Translations under genes and position numbers: made by a program | Assembly (NCBI GenBank): GCA_032622095.1 | Contig: CP136061.1 | Span: 43,779,797-43,843,796 of the forward strand | Length of the DNA: 64,000 nt | Source of the DNA: Siphonodentalium dalli | Lineage: Eukaryota > Mollusca > Scaphopoda > Gadilida > Siphonodentaliidae | Direction: 5' to 3' | In this document: positions 11,976 through 23,939 of the stretch, one piece after another | Layout of the letters: each line of letters begins with the position of its first letter | Numbering within the stretch: the first letter of the stretch is position 1 | The notes under the pieces: generated by a model | Database searches by the model: none | What the model was told of the DNA's origin: nothing | The model's input: only the letters and a program-made list of their open reading frames with translations

Positions 11976-12565
11976 TTAAAGGGGTACTGTACGCCATTTT
12001 CAATAAATTCCCGGTGATAACAACGATCTATTATCGATACTATATAGAAATATAAGTAATTTGAGTCGAAGATTTATTCTGTAAACGCTCAGGTTAATAG
12101 GCTATCTTAAAATTTAATAATTTAAAAGTTAATAATTTAATATAAATTGATTTTATGGCTCCAGCCATAAAATGGCGTCTCTTAAAATTCGAATTTCCGT
12201 GTACAAAACGTAATCAAATTATAATTGAGGGATACTGGATTATTAAAACAATTGCACACACGATCGTTTGAAACATTATGCTTATACGGGGAGAAAACCC
12301 AAGCCACTCATTGACTAGTGACGATACACTAACTTAAATGAGTATATGGGACTACTAAGCATATAATATAATTTTTATTTGATTCATTTGGTTGAAAACT
12401 GTACAAAAAACGACAATTTGTATTTTTGCATTCCGGTAAATTTGCCATCCGTAACAATACTTCGTTCTCAACAGACTTTCAAAAAATGGAAAAGTTGTTA
12501 CCTTATTCTACGACTCGGGGATTATAGAAACCAACAACAACATCTTGGGTACAGTACCCCTTTAA
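11976..12565. mobile_element. TTAA-flanked MITE with AGGGGTACTGTAC ends
   Basis: Perfect 13-bp inverted ends, AGGGGTACTGTAC at 11980 and GTACAGTACCCCT ending at 12561, are each flanked by TTAA (11976-11979 and 12562-12565). TTAA duplication is the hallmark of piggyBac-type insertion. The interior is AT-rich and includes a palindrome, TTTTATGGCTCCAGCCATAAAA. No transposase is present. A related start (TTAAGGGTACTGTACAC) occurs at 53796. Confidence 0.75.
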
Positions 12566-13423
12566 GTGCACAAATGAGTGACCGTAAAATTTCACACCTG
12601 TTCCAATGTTTTACTTTCACATACATTTGAGTGATAACTGTGGTAGGTTTGTTCCTTTATATCTTAAAATGGGAGGCCCGATTCGTATTATTTAGATTGG
12701 TCGAAATTAGTCTGTGATCATTCAATCATGCATCAAAATAACATATGTTTACATTTACCTCTTATAGACATACACACATGATCAATCATTCAGCATTGTA
12801 CTGTATTATACTGAGCCTACTGACTACGGTACATGTTCATATGTGAATGGTTGTACTGCATGTTTGCCTCAAATGAAATAACATACTTGAAGTATTGAAT
12901 GAATCAAGCAGTATTCAACAAAGATCAAATGCATATATTACAAACCTGAATAATAATTTAATGAGCTTTTTAATTGGTTTAAGCATTCTTTATTTATCCA
13001 CCAAATCTATAAATATTACATAATATACATTGAACAAGGGAATACACAAGGAACTGATATAATGGATATGGTAATATGTTATATATCTGAGGAAAGGGAG
13101 AACGACAGTAAGCACATGGCTTTTTGTGTGTCGTTCTCCCCATGTATCATCAAGGACCCCTGTATAATATATTTTGGAATTCTTCAAAAAATAGTTAGAT
13201 TCGTTTGTAGACTCATTGTATCGTCGCCATTGAGGACAATATAAACTGAGGGAACTATTGCGTTTGGGATCTTTCTAAGAAGAATTTGCCTATGTGAACG
13301 GTAACTCCGACATTGGAATAAGTAGTGGTAGCTATCTTCTATTTGGCCACAAACACAGCGATCAGTGACAGAGATATAATTTTGGTATTTGTGCGCCTTT
13401 AGGTCACTACAATAGTTTCTACA
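12566..13423. other. No gene seen
   Basis: The sequence is AT-rich with no convincing frame. A 13-bp inverted pair, GGGAGAACGACAG and GTCGTTCTCCCC, at about 13095-13141 makes a small hairpin. The overlapping 60-65 residue frames here lie on both strands of it and are not called. Confidence 0.5.
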
Positions 13424-13870
13424 CTCTTAAAAAAATAGGTACTTCAGAGTGCCTACGTAGGTACTAAGCTTTGTCCCAGGGGGGAGTACCAACTGTTTGG
13501 TACTCTGGAGTACCAAAAGTGGTACTCTGGAGTACCAAAAGTTTAGGTACTCTGGAGTACCAAAAGTTTAGGTACTCTAGAGTACCAATATGATTGGTAC
13601 TCTGGATTACCTACTAAATATTTAGGTTCTATCCGGGCATTGTGCATATAATACCCACTCTGCCGTTATGTCACCGAAGTCATGACGCACACGACATGAA
13701 GTGCCAAGAAATACACACCCATTATATTATATGAAGTACCGAATATAAAGACAGGTACTCTGAAGTATTTAGGTACTATGCATAGTACCTAGGTACTATG
13801 CATAGTACCTAGCATTTTGGTACTCCACATAACCAAACATATAGGTACTAAGCGGAGAACCTGCCCAGAT
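13424..13870. repeat. GGTACT/AGTACC palindrome cluster next to CACTCTTAAAAA end
   Basis: After CACTCTTAAAAAAATAGG (13424) come at least ten GGTACT or AGTACC words, several as full palindromes such as GGTACTCTGGAGTACC. The layout is a short AT-rich end starting CACT followed by many short subterminal palindromes. It resembles ends of EnSpm/CACTA-type elements in animals. A comparable inverted end is at about 23940-24195. The superfamily assignment is a hypothesis. Confidence 0.55.
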
Positions 13871-14179
13871 ACCAAGCACTCGAAATTACGAAACATGGCC
13901 GACGGCAAATTTAACAATGTGGCAATTTAGATTCCAAATGAAGCTATGGCGTTTGAACATTGAATAAAGTACAAAACCACTCCATTGCATAGTGATAATG
14001 AAATAATCCTAATTATACATGCATTAATTTTATTAGTATATAACCTTGATCGTGATTTTGAACTTAAATCAAAGTTTAAGATCTCGATTTCAGGATTCCC
14101 TGTTCCCTGCATGTGGAGTAAAATTGGTCTGAATGTCCAAAAATAATTTCTTAATTTGTGTGCAATAATATTAAGTAAA

Positions 14180-15500
14180 CATAAATCAAACATCTTGGAA
14201 CTGGTCTGGATGAAACACCGATCGATCTAGAATAGCCCGATAAATTAAAAAACTACCTTGCGATAAATCTCAAACCTTTGCGAATCGCAAACAACTTTGC
14301 AATAAGTACCGGTATATGCGATTTAGTGAAAAGGTTTTCGATTGATTACAAAAGGTTTGCGATTAATCGCAATGGTTTGTGATTTATCGCAGATATATTT
14401 TCATGCATTGGCATTAATGGACTTGAACCATATAAACATGATCCGACATCTTCAACAGGTCTGGGTAAACAACCAATCGATCTATAATAGCATGGTTGGG
14501 CTAAAATAGACCGATCGTTCTTTGGCAGCAAGCATGCATGTGGGATAAGGCGAGCAAACCTTCGCGACAAATCACAAAACAACTTTGCGAAAAATTACAA
14601 ACACCTTTGCGATAACTCGCAAACCTTTACGATAAATCTCAAACATCTTTACGAAGACTCTCAGACTGCGTAGTGGGTGATTAAATTTTGCGAATTATCG
14701 CAAACATGTTTGAGATTTGTGGCAAACTTTTTGGTGCTAAAAATTTCTTAATTTGTGTGTAAACATTATAAATCAGCCATCTTGAACAGGTCTCAGTGAA
14801 CAACCTATCAATTTATAATTGAACGGTCGGGCTAAAATAAACCGATCAGTCATTCACGGCCAGATGCAAGAATGTTGAGAGGAGCAAAACTTTGCGAAAA
14901 ATCACAAACACTTTCGCGATAACACGCAAACCATTACGATAAATCTCAAACATCTTTACGATAAATCTCAGACTACGTACTGTGTGAATAATTTTTGTTA
15001 TCTATCGCAAAGATGTTTGAGATTTGTCGCAAAGGTTTTTTAACACTAATGGGCTTCTGTGAATATATTAAATCAGACATCTTAAACAGGTCTGAGTGAA
15101 CAACCTATCAATCTATGCCCGGTCGGACTAAAATAGACCGATCAGTCATTCACAGCCAGATGCATGAGTGATGAGGGAGCAAACCTTTGCGATAACACAC
15201 AAACCTTTACGATAAATCTCAAACATCTTTATGATAACTCTCAGACTACGTGCTGTGCGATTATATTTTTGCGATTTATCGCAAAGATGTTTCAGATTTG
15301 TCGCAAAGGCTTTTTGCCGATAATGGGCTTCTGTGAACATTATAAATCAGACATCTTAAACAGGTCTGAGTGACCAACCTATCAATCTATAATTGCCCGG
15401 ACATGCTAAAATAGACCGATCGGTCATTCACAGCCAAGGGAGCAAATCTTTGCGATAACTCCCAAACCTTTGTTAATAGTGTGCGATAAGCAAAATACTC
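14180..15500. repeat. Five diverged tandem units with TTTGCGATAA motifs
   Basis: The landmark CATCTT..ACAGGTCT..GTGAACAACC.ATCAAT recurs near 14190, 14447, 14778, 15078 and 15351, giving units of about 260-330 bp. Each unit then carries AAAATAGACCGATC and a cluster of TTTGCGATAA, CTCAAACATCTTT and ATCGCAAA words in both orientations. The units form multiple alternative hairpins. Frames at 14346-14582 and 15146-15373 are by-products of the repeats. Confidence 0.85.
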
Positions 15501-16019
15501 AAAAATGAGGAGACCATTAACTTTGGTTAATTAAAACTGTTGTTTGAAAAATACCGCTATAGCGCTCACTAGTCCTCGCTACAAGGAGATGTTGAATAGG
15601 TTACCAGAATTATTATCACTCTCCCAAAAAAATTGACACGGTGTTCAGTGTTTTGCTTATCGTACACTTACAATGCGCTGTACCAGTACATGAACAAATA
15701 CTAAGATACATGTAACACAAAGAGAGTTTAATGTATTTAATATATGATAAAGATTGGTAAAGCCATAGTTAATAAATTATTCTCCATTCGCATCTATGCG
15801 TCAACAAGTCAGTGGCATTGCCTGATCACCAGAGCCATATAATGTAGAATTTCGCTAATATGGTTTCCAGTTATGGATGAGGTTATTTCCTAGCAAAGCG
15901 GAAATGGCCGAATCGCTCAGAATGATAACCACACATGTAGCCAGACATGTTTTGATAAGAACATGAAGCATCTGGACATTGGAATGGTCTACATGTACAT
16001 GTTCGTGTATGTATGCATC
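15501..16019. other. No gene seen
   Basis: There is no supported gene or boundary here; AT-rich sequence with scattered ACATGTA words. Confidence 0.5.
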
Positions 16020-16402
16020 TAAGCTCTAATTGACCCCTCCCCCTTAACGACATTGGCCACCGATATTACGAGTAGTTGCGAATGTCGGTCAGTGACCAAC
16101 TTTGAATGTTAATTAAACCGTAAACAAATTATTAATTGAAATATTGTTTTCTGTATAGTTAATATGGTGCATGGCGCTGATGAAAATATGGACTGGGTGT
16201 TTACAAGGTGTCCATGTAAAAAATTAGTGCGGCGTACAGTGGTTGCAAAATATTATTAATAAGACTGTATAAAGATTATCTGCGGTTGCCGCATACGGTA
16301 TCAACCACTTGACCATGGTTGAACGGCGGTATGGTATAACCGGTGTCTGATTGTCATTAACGCCCTACAACCTTGTTAAAGGGGGTGATTAATTAGAGCA
16401 TA
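16020..16402. mobile_element. TA-flanked 379-bp MITE (Tc1/mariner-size duplication)
   Basis: The left end AGCTCTAATTGACCCCTCCC (16022) and the inverted right end GGGGGTGATTAATTAGAGCA (ending 16400) form imperfect terminal repeats of about 26 bp. Both are flanked by TA (16020-16021 and 16401-16402). The interior holds an inner inverted segment with GGTATCAACCACTTGACC and no coding frame. Fragments of the same family lie at 8069-8200 and 11126-11200. A TA duplication suggests Tc1/mariner-type mobilisation but is weak evidence alone. Confidence 0.65.
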
Positions 16403-18247
16403 GCTGTAGTACGTGTACGTGTACGTGTACTACTGTAGTACGTGTGTCCCTGAATTGGATCCATATCTCCGAGATTATCCACCATTCCATAAATATATCA
16501 GAACAATATCACAGCATCACAGGCGTTTCGATCAAAAGAATAGCAGAATCCGTAACTGGGCGAAATGTCATGGCGACATGGTTCTCAAATCACGTTTCGA
16601 TGAAAATTGAAGAATATGATCCGTCGTCCTTTGCACAGGTACTTGTACGTTGTAGCCATCAAACTTGTTACTGACTCAGGAGTCATGACTGATCTGTGAC
16701 GTCATACCAGTAACTCTGACTAATTTCTACAGAATTGGATGTCTCGTAATCATAGTCACCAGTGGTTGACTCTTGTGAGTTAATTGGGCGGTATATAATG
16801 TTGTGAAACTTAAGTATCTGTCTTTTGTAATTCACAATACTGTTGTGGTGTGCATGTATTAAACTACACTGCACTCATTGACTCAATGACTTTTCAATTT
16901 GGTCAGTTCACCGAAAATAATGTAAACGCCCGTTAGTTTTTCGGAGGTTATATATCATCTTGTCCCGTCCATGTACAACCATAATCTACACAGTGCTGAC
17001 AATATTCCAGGTTATTGAGAAGCCAGTTAGATCCAATTTCACACACACAAAAATATCGTCGGTGTAATTCTAAAAGGTCGTATACGCGTTTTGGCGCGAA
17101 AACGTTTTTTTGCTTTATCGGAATCTACAGGCTCGATTACACGGACTCTGTTGTTGGCAGCCGGATCAACCAATTAGAAATGAGCTTTTTGGCCACGTGC
17201 CAAAACGTCGAATAACTATTGGCGGAACTTTCGATTCTAAAACATCGTATCGATACATACGACATTTTAGAATTAAAGAGTTTATGACCGCGAAAAGTTT
17301 GAGTAGCTGATACGTCCACATAGCGACTTTTGTCAACATTTATTGGTTTTTAAAGAAAACTTCTGTCAAATTGGTAAGTTGTATGGCTCATGTGTCATTC
17401 TGGAAGCCACAGTAATTCATTTTCTTGAAACTATTGCTCGATATCGAGTTGTTTGAAGTTGGTATTTTATTCGACATGGATGCCCCCAAACAAATGTCAT
17501 CAAATCACCCTTAGATTGATTTATTTGGCTGTCTAATTGTCACGCCCATTTCAAATGAACAACTAGTCACCTTACCCGTAGCGCTGTGTGGAATTTGAGG
17601 TAAGTGACATTGGTTTCTTCCTTCCAGAACGGGGTATGATATTTTATAATTAAGGTTTGCCCAATGCACGCAGTCAAGTATACACATACGACATTTTAGC
17701 ACTTATCATGATGAGCGACACGTCAGTTATTGTAGCCAAACAGGGCATTGGTCATTCAGTTTAACGTCAGATAACAGATATGAGACATTGCTAATCTCAT
17801 TGTCTTTATTTTAGTCAACGTTTACTGTTATTTAAGAAATATTTGTTATGTCACGTATTTCTGTCATTGCAATAATTATATTTACATAGTCCATCTGCGA
17901 TACATTAAATACTGTTGTGTGGTTGGTCAACGGATTTTGGGCAACGGGAGTTACATACGTATAATGCAGAGTGCCCATGTGTGTTACACTGTGTAACAGC
18001 AACACTCTGCTGATATAATCTGAACTGATCAATGTACTAAACGCGGTAAGAATAATTGGACGTGCTTTCCAAAATTCAACCGAATTACACCGGAATACAT
18101 ATATTTGTATCATCACGATATTGCCGCTACTTGTTCTGAAATCTTTGATTTTATGTGATAAGTCGGCTAATCTTAAATTATCGGCCATTATTTGGAAACT
18201 AAATAATAATTCACTCATATATCATGGGAATAAATAAATATAAGATA
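16403..18247. other. No supported gene
   Basis: A short ACGTGTACGTGTACGTGTAC run sits at about 16411-16430. The minus-strand 128-residue frame at 17832-18218 is the longest here, but it has no recognisable motif and no canonical splice context that I can argue for. ATACGACATTTTAG recurs near 17257 and 17688, which suggests further old repeats. Confidence 0.45.
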
Positions 18248-18373
18248 TGAATGTCGTGTGAGTGTGTGTTATTGGGGGATATACGGCAATTTGGTCTTTC
18301 GGGGTACATTTATTGAACCCCGAACAACCACATCGCCGTAACCCCCAATAACACACACTCCCACGACATTCAT
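18248..18373. repeat. 126-bp hairpin repeat
   Basis: ATGAATGTCGTGTGAGTGTG at 18248 pairs with its near-complement ending at 18373, through TGTGTTATTGGGGG and its complement. An inner pair, TCGGGGTACATTTAT versus TGAACCCCGA, extends the stem nearly to the centre. A transcript would fold into one long imperfect hairpin. It could be a small foldback MITE or, less likely, a hairpin RNA source. Confidence 0.75.
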
Positions 18374-18513
18374 TTAGGACTCATTTCTTAAATAAACGAT
18401 TAACCGTTCTCTACATGGACACTGGTTTGTGACTGTGATGTATAACTGTTGGCATTTGCAACTGTATATCATATATCTTAAACATTACAAACATGTAAGA
18501 AGAGTTAAAGGGT

Positions 18514-18660
18514 CTAGATGATATCGTGGTGGTTACTCGTGAAAACATTTAAATAGTATCAAACCAAGTATTATCGAAAAGAACAAGGTAAATCAGATAG
18601 ACTTTGTTCTTATTATCTATTAAAATACTCCAGTGATGACATATCGCAGACTGAAATCTG
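18514..18660 (+). repeat. Left direct repeat flanking the transposase remnant
   Basis: This segment (CTAGATGATATCGTGG, ATCGAAAAGAACA, CAGATAGACTTTGTTCTT) is matched in the same orientation, at roughly 75-80 percent by eye, by 22674-22815. The inner part has inverted AAGAACA and TGTTCTT arms that can form a stem. The two copies bracket the transposase-like pseudogene at 19408-21715 and the GATATC element. Confidence 0.75.
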
Positions 18661-19407
18661 TGTTACGTAATTGTAATTGTTACGTAATTGTACTGCAGGC
18701 TAACAGTGTGATAAACAGACACTGATTTGTTCACATAACATAGATGTCGACAGGCAATATCTAGTTACTGTTGACATTTATTAATGGAAATATGAATGAA
18801 ATCTATATATTTTATCATGATTTTTCGATGGTACTGCTTGATATTTATCCTAATTTTCACATGTACTCATCACAAAGTCCTCTAGTCCCCTTAAATCAAA
18901 TATATTTAATTCATCATTTTACTGAAAAAAACATAATACTATTCTGCAAATAAAACAAATTCCTTTTCTGGATAAATGTATGTAATTCGCGATCAGTCTT
19001 GTGGCTAAATGCCTTTCATAAATTAATTCGATGCACTTACAACACTTGAATTGCATACGAACACCCTGAACTGGCTTTCATTTGCTATAGCTATACATAG
19101 GTCCCCATCTCCACAAACAACAATGCATTCAGGTCAACTGGAATGTGTTATTTTGTTCTCTCCCGGCAGGATTATATGGCATCCCAATGGAAGCGCAGTC
19201 GATCTGATACCAGGATAGTGCCGATACAGCCGGTTCTCAGACAAATTGCCTCCAGGGAACGTGGGGACTTTTCGAGACAGAGTTTTTCCTTCATAGAGAC
19301 AATCTATTATTCTATATTCAGCCAAACAACCCCTCGCTACATTGTGGTGGAAAGACGAGGAGACGACTATTCCCAATTGGAGTGGAAATTCCACCCAAAT
19401 TGCAAGA

Positions 19408-21715
19408 ATGGCTGTTAATGCTGACTTCCAACTATTCAGAGGGAAGCGGCTTGTGGAAATGTCCCGTCAACAAACCCCGTCTGCCAGTGCATCGTGTAGT
19501 CGTGACAGATGTATAGCAGAATCAAATGAAACATCAGAACCTACCTGGACACTCGACCGTCAAGTAGATACAATAATAACTGTATTCCCGGATGGAGAGC
19601 AAGTATGTGAAGAGGTAGTTCGCACCGAGGACCCTGAGCACTCCACGCTACTTGGACACATGGCACACGTGAGCGATTCTCCTGAGCATCCCGATACAGT
19701 GCCATATCAGCCACCACCAGCTATTCCAGTTCGATATTTAATTCAGGGTAAAACAATAACACTAGCTAACGAGCTAGTTGATAACGCGAATTTAGCTTGC
19801 CTGGAGGACGAAGAGCGTCTATATACATGTAGTAGTGCAGATTCCATACCAGATGATAGTGATAATGATCCAGACTGGTCCCCAGATGAAGACAAACAAC
19901 CAGCTACAGACCATACTTACCTGACATCTGGTGTCAATGTATATGATAATCAGAGTTCATCTGGTAGCGGGAGCGACAGTACACGGAGGGAGGGAAAAAG
20001 AAAAAGACGAAACAAAATACCCAAACCGCAATCATGGAAAAAGAATACGAACACAAAGATGCGAATGTTGGGAGAAGAATATCATGGAACAAAACGATGC
20101 TCGGAAGGATGGAAGTTTACAAATGAGCGACCTAAAAGGTCTTTAGGACCCCGCGGGTGTACGAACAGATGTAAACAGACAAAGGAATGTTCTTATTTTG
20201 ATGACGATGACAGGAACGCAATGTTTTCTTCCTTCTGGACTGAGATGGACTGGAACGCGAAAAAGACATTCGTGTGTGGATTGGTCTTCCAAACTCCGTA
20301 ACTAAATAATAAAAGAGGATCACGTAAACGTCACTCATTCTCTTACCAGTTACGAAAACGCGAGGATCAAAGTTTGAAAACTGTATGTAAATCTATGTTT
20401 CTTTCGACTTTAGGAGTTGGAGAAAAGATGATGTATGGGTGGATAAAATCGGCTAATGGTTGCGGTGTTCCCACCCCTCCAAGATCAGTTAAAGCTCGCC
20501 CCGAGCCGGATTCACCAGGGCCTGAATTGAGTCGCGCTATACGGTTTCTCGAGTCGTTACCAAAACTTGAATCGCATTATTGTCGAGCCTCTACATCAAA
20601 GGTATATTTAGAGCCGACATTCCGTTCATTTGCCGAGCTATATAGAGAATATTTGAAAACAAAAGTTACAACAGAAAAGAATTCTAAGGGCACACTTATG
20701 CAAGCATGCAAAACAATGAACATAGGAATATTTAAACCTAAGAAGGACCAGTGTGACGTGTGCTGTTCATTCAACGCTGGAAATATAACTAAGGATGAGT
20801 ATGAAAATCATCAAAGAAAAAAACGGAAAGCGAGAAATGAAAAAACTAAAAACAAAGATAGAGCCTTGGTTGACAACACGTTTGTTGTATTAACAGCTGA
20901 CATGGAGTCAGCCCTGATGTCACCAGCTTTACAAGCCAGTGCTATGTACTATAAGATGAAGTTGACTTGCCATAACTACACTGTTTACAATCTGCAGAGC
21001 AGAGATGCTACATGTTATTTGTGGCACGAGGCAGAGGGTGATCTGTCCGCTGACTCCTACGCATCTTGATTAACAGATTATATATTGAACTTGCCAAGTT
21101 GTGTAGAAGAAATAGTTATATTCACAGATGGATGTACAAACCAAAATAGGAATGCAGTGCTGTCAAATGCTTTACTTAAGATCGCCATGGATAAAAACAA
21201 TAATAATACAACAGAAATACCTCGAAAAAGGGCATACTCAGATGGAGGCTGATTCCGTGCATAGCACCATTGAAAAGAGCAAACGGAACAGGCTTATATA
21301 TATTCCACATAATTACGTGGACGTGATTGCCAATGCAAGAAGAAGCCAACCATATACCGTAAAATATTTGAGGTATGATTTCTTTAGGAATTTCAAAGTT
21401 TTAGACTTTTATAAGTCAATTCGACCTGGAGTAGCTGTTGGAGATCCTGTTGTCGTGGACATAAGATGCATGAAATACATGCCCGGTGGGCGAATTGAGT
21501 ATAAACTCGATTACTCCTCCGAGTTTAGAGATATACCGAAACGAGCTAGACGCCAAATTTCCAGATCTAGCACAGATTATCACAATGTCCATTTACCACA
21601 ATTACACGACGGAAAGTTGCCAATAAAATCTTCAAAGTTTAAGGATCTGCAAGACTTAAAGTCTGTAATTCCAAAGGATTATCACACGTTCTATGACAGT
21701 CTCAGCCACCATTGA
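19408..21715 (+). pseudogene. DDE-type transposase-like gene, broken by two stops and a frameshift
   Basis: The translation matches, from memory, a family found across molluscs, cnidarians and arthropods that is usually annotated only as uncharacterized or transposase-like. From ATG 19408 the order is as follows. First an acidic, serine-rich N-terminus and a basic KRKRRNK patch. Then a Cys-rich GPRGCTNRCKQTKEC block, an SFWTEMDWNAKKTFV segment, VCKSMFLSTLGVGEK, and a KKDQCDVCCSF zinc-type motif (Cys near 449-453). A presumed catalytic core follows: LTADMES (Asp 498), FTDGCTNQNRN (Asp 574) and KGHTQMEADSVHSTIE (Glu near 613). The end carries PGVAVGDPVVVD and LKSVIPKDYHTFYDSL. Breaks are TAA at 20299-20301, TGA at 21067-21069, and a frameshift between about 21190 and 21215. 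Length and domain order otherwise look complete. A plausible upstream splice acceptor (CTCTCCCGGCAG) ends at 19168 and opens a different frame. The calls of catalytic residues are inference. Confidence 0.8.
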
Positions 21716-22002
21716 GATGAATGATGAAGTCAGGTTGTTGTGCTTGGCGACATCGGTTGGATGGATTTGACTAGACAATATGGTGATATACAATGATTAG
21801 ACTAGTGTATGCTAAATACCATGGCGTAAACTTCAAAATTATATTTCCATTGTTCGGTGTTACTCTGTATATATGTTTATGTGATTCCTCAAAGTTGTGA
21901 AAAGTATGTGTTTTAGTTAACATGATATTATTATTTTATGTCCTGGGTTTGGAGTCTCAGCGTTGTCGGGAGTAAATGTACGTAGCACACTAATATGGGA
22001 AC

Positions 22003-22678
22003 TAGAGTATGGGGCACCGTTCTTCTATTTATTGCCTATTTTGTGATATCACAGATTCATTTTGAGATATCAATAAATAGGAAATGACATAGCTGTACCA
22101 GTATTCATTCAACATTTGGTGATATCATAACATGAATTTATGATATCATAAAATCGAATTTGTGATATCACAAAATAGTAAACATCTAGTGATATCACAA
22201 ATTCTAATTTGTGATATCATAAATTATATTTGTGATATCATAATAACGAATTTGTGCTATTACCAGTTCATTTTGAGATATCAATAAATCGGAAATGGCA
22301 TAGCTGTACCACTATTCATTCAACATTGTGTGATATCCCAAAATTAATATATGAGAAAATTAATTCAAGTTTGTGATATCATAAAATAATATTATGATAT
22401 CAGAAAATCGAATATATGATATAACAAAATAGGGAGAATTAATATTGTATGATGTCACCAAATGCATTTTATGATATCAATAAATAGTCTTTGTATCCGA
22501 ATTATTGATATCGCAAAATGAATATATGATATCACAAATTCGATCACAAAATGCTTACTATTTTTTTAAATCATATATTCGATTTTTTAATATCATATAT
22601 TAATCTTGTGATATCACAAAATCGAGTTATTGATATCACAAATAGGTAATAAATAGGAGAACGGCGCCCCATACTAGA
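22003..22678. mobile_element. TIR element filled with GATATC palindromes
   Basis: Inverted ends begin GTATGGGGCACCGTTCT at 22007 and close with AGAACGGCGCCCCATAC at 22674. The match runs about 35 bp inward through CTATTTATT. TAGA flanks both sides (22003-22006, 22675-22678), or ACTAGA if the ends are read differently. The 668-bp interior is almost entirely spaced TTTGTGATATCACAAA-type words; I count about 18 GATATC cores. No coding frame exists. The superfamily is unclear because the duplication length is ambiguous. Confidence 0.8.
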
Positions 22679-22815
22679 TGACTTCGTGATGTGTACGGAT
22701 GAAAAATTATAAAAGGTATCACAACCAGTATAATCGAAAAGAACATAAAGAAACAGATAGACTTTGTTCTTGTTTTCATTATTAAAAGTTTCCCAGTCAC
22801 ACGCTACCACAGATT
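22674..22815 (+). repeat. Right direct repeat flanking the transposase remnant
   Basis: This is the partner of 18514-18660 (CTAGATGACTTCGTGATG, ATCGAAAAGAACAT, CAGATAGACTTTGTTCTT). It starts exactly where the GATATC element ends. The copy at 18514 therefore resembles the uninterrupted form of the site into which that element inserted. Confidence 0.75.
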
Positions 22816-22929
22816 AAGCTATAACAATAATAGCACATTACATTACCAACAACCAATGATCCATCTCTTACTCACTTCTAACCACGCTCATGTAACCATA
22901 CACAGGCTCACACCTGACAATCACGTATG

Positions 22930-23045
22930 TCCCTCGGTCTCTCTATTGCTGTCCCCCCCCCTCTCTCTCTCTCTATGAATGTCACTCTCTCGCTTTCGCC
23001 CACTCTCTCTATCGCTAACACTATAGATATCCCCTCTGGCTCGCT
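22930..23045. repeat. CT-rich simple sequence
   Basis: Imperfect CTCTCTCT microsatellite blocks are separated by CACTCTCTCGCT-type words. The minus-strand frame at 22908-23165 is low-complexity and caused by this tract. Confidence 0.85.
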
Positions 23046-23939
23046 TGCTCTCTCATGTTCATTTATCACATAATTGGTCAGACACACGTGTAATATCAGC
23101 ACGCGCCATGACTTCACGCCATTCTTTAAATAACTTATTTCGTTGAATATCTCACGTTGCTTCACGTTTATTTGATCCTGTGATAAAAAGTGTCTCAGAC
23201 TTGTGCTATTTTATACCTAATTTGTCAACCTCGTCCACTGAATTATATTCGAGTCTCTGTATAAACCTCGGCTCAAATTTAATTTAGTGAACTCGGTTGA
23301 TACATTCCGTATAAAATAGAAACTCATGTGAACTCCGCTATTTATGGAGCTATAGAATATGTTGTCTTCGCCGATATTCCAGGTGTATTAAGTTGGTATA
23401 TACAACTAAAAACTCGTATAGAATAAAAAAAATTCTATCTGTAATTAAAATATATCGTATGACGCGAATATCGTGAAATATGGACATAGTATTAATTCCA
23501 AAATGTCGTACATTGCTTTTAAAGTATTGTTTTCCACTATTGGACTATGAACAACGTTTGCGAAGATAACTGCCAATCAGTTGATAAATTGTCTGCGATT
23601 TCGTGACAAAATTTCTTGACAATACTATATTTTGCTCATTTTATTCAGTTTTTTGTCTCTCCTGTAAAGTTGATGTTTAGGCCATACGACCATTTAGAAT
23701 TACACCGACGATATGTTGATGAATTTCAGAGAAGTTACTTCCCTAATCTTAAATCCACCCAGCGAGCGAACAACGTACCTAAACTGGCATATACTACAAC
23801 ATGTAAGCCCAGTCCGATCCCAACATAAAATGTCTAAGTCTGATGTTTGTTTGTCTCTTCGTCCACGTTTATATACTGCAAAAAATCTCAATCGTATCAA
23901 CTTGAAGTGGCTGGACGCCGCCATTTTATCGAGATCGGC

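Noticed and set aside
17832-18218. 128-residue minus-strand frame
   Set aside because: No motif, no defensible splice sites and only a chance-level length in AT-rich DNA; kept as unassigned.
19143-19418. Upstream frame of 91 residues as an extra N-terminal exon of the transposase
   Set aside because: A good acceptor precedes it, but it ends in a stop overlapping the start of the main frame in another phase; I could not show that it belongs to the same protein.
21067-21069. In-frame TGA where relatives may have Cys, considered as selenocysteine recoding
   Set aside because: The gene also has an in-frame TAA and a frameshift, so simple decay explains the stop. No hairpin resembling a SECIS element was argued for downstream.
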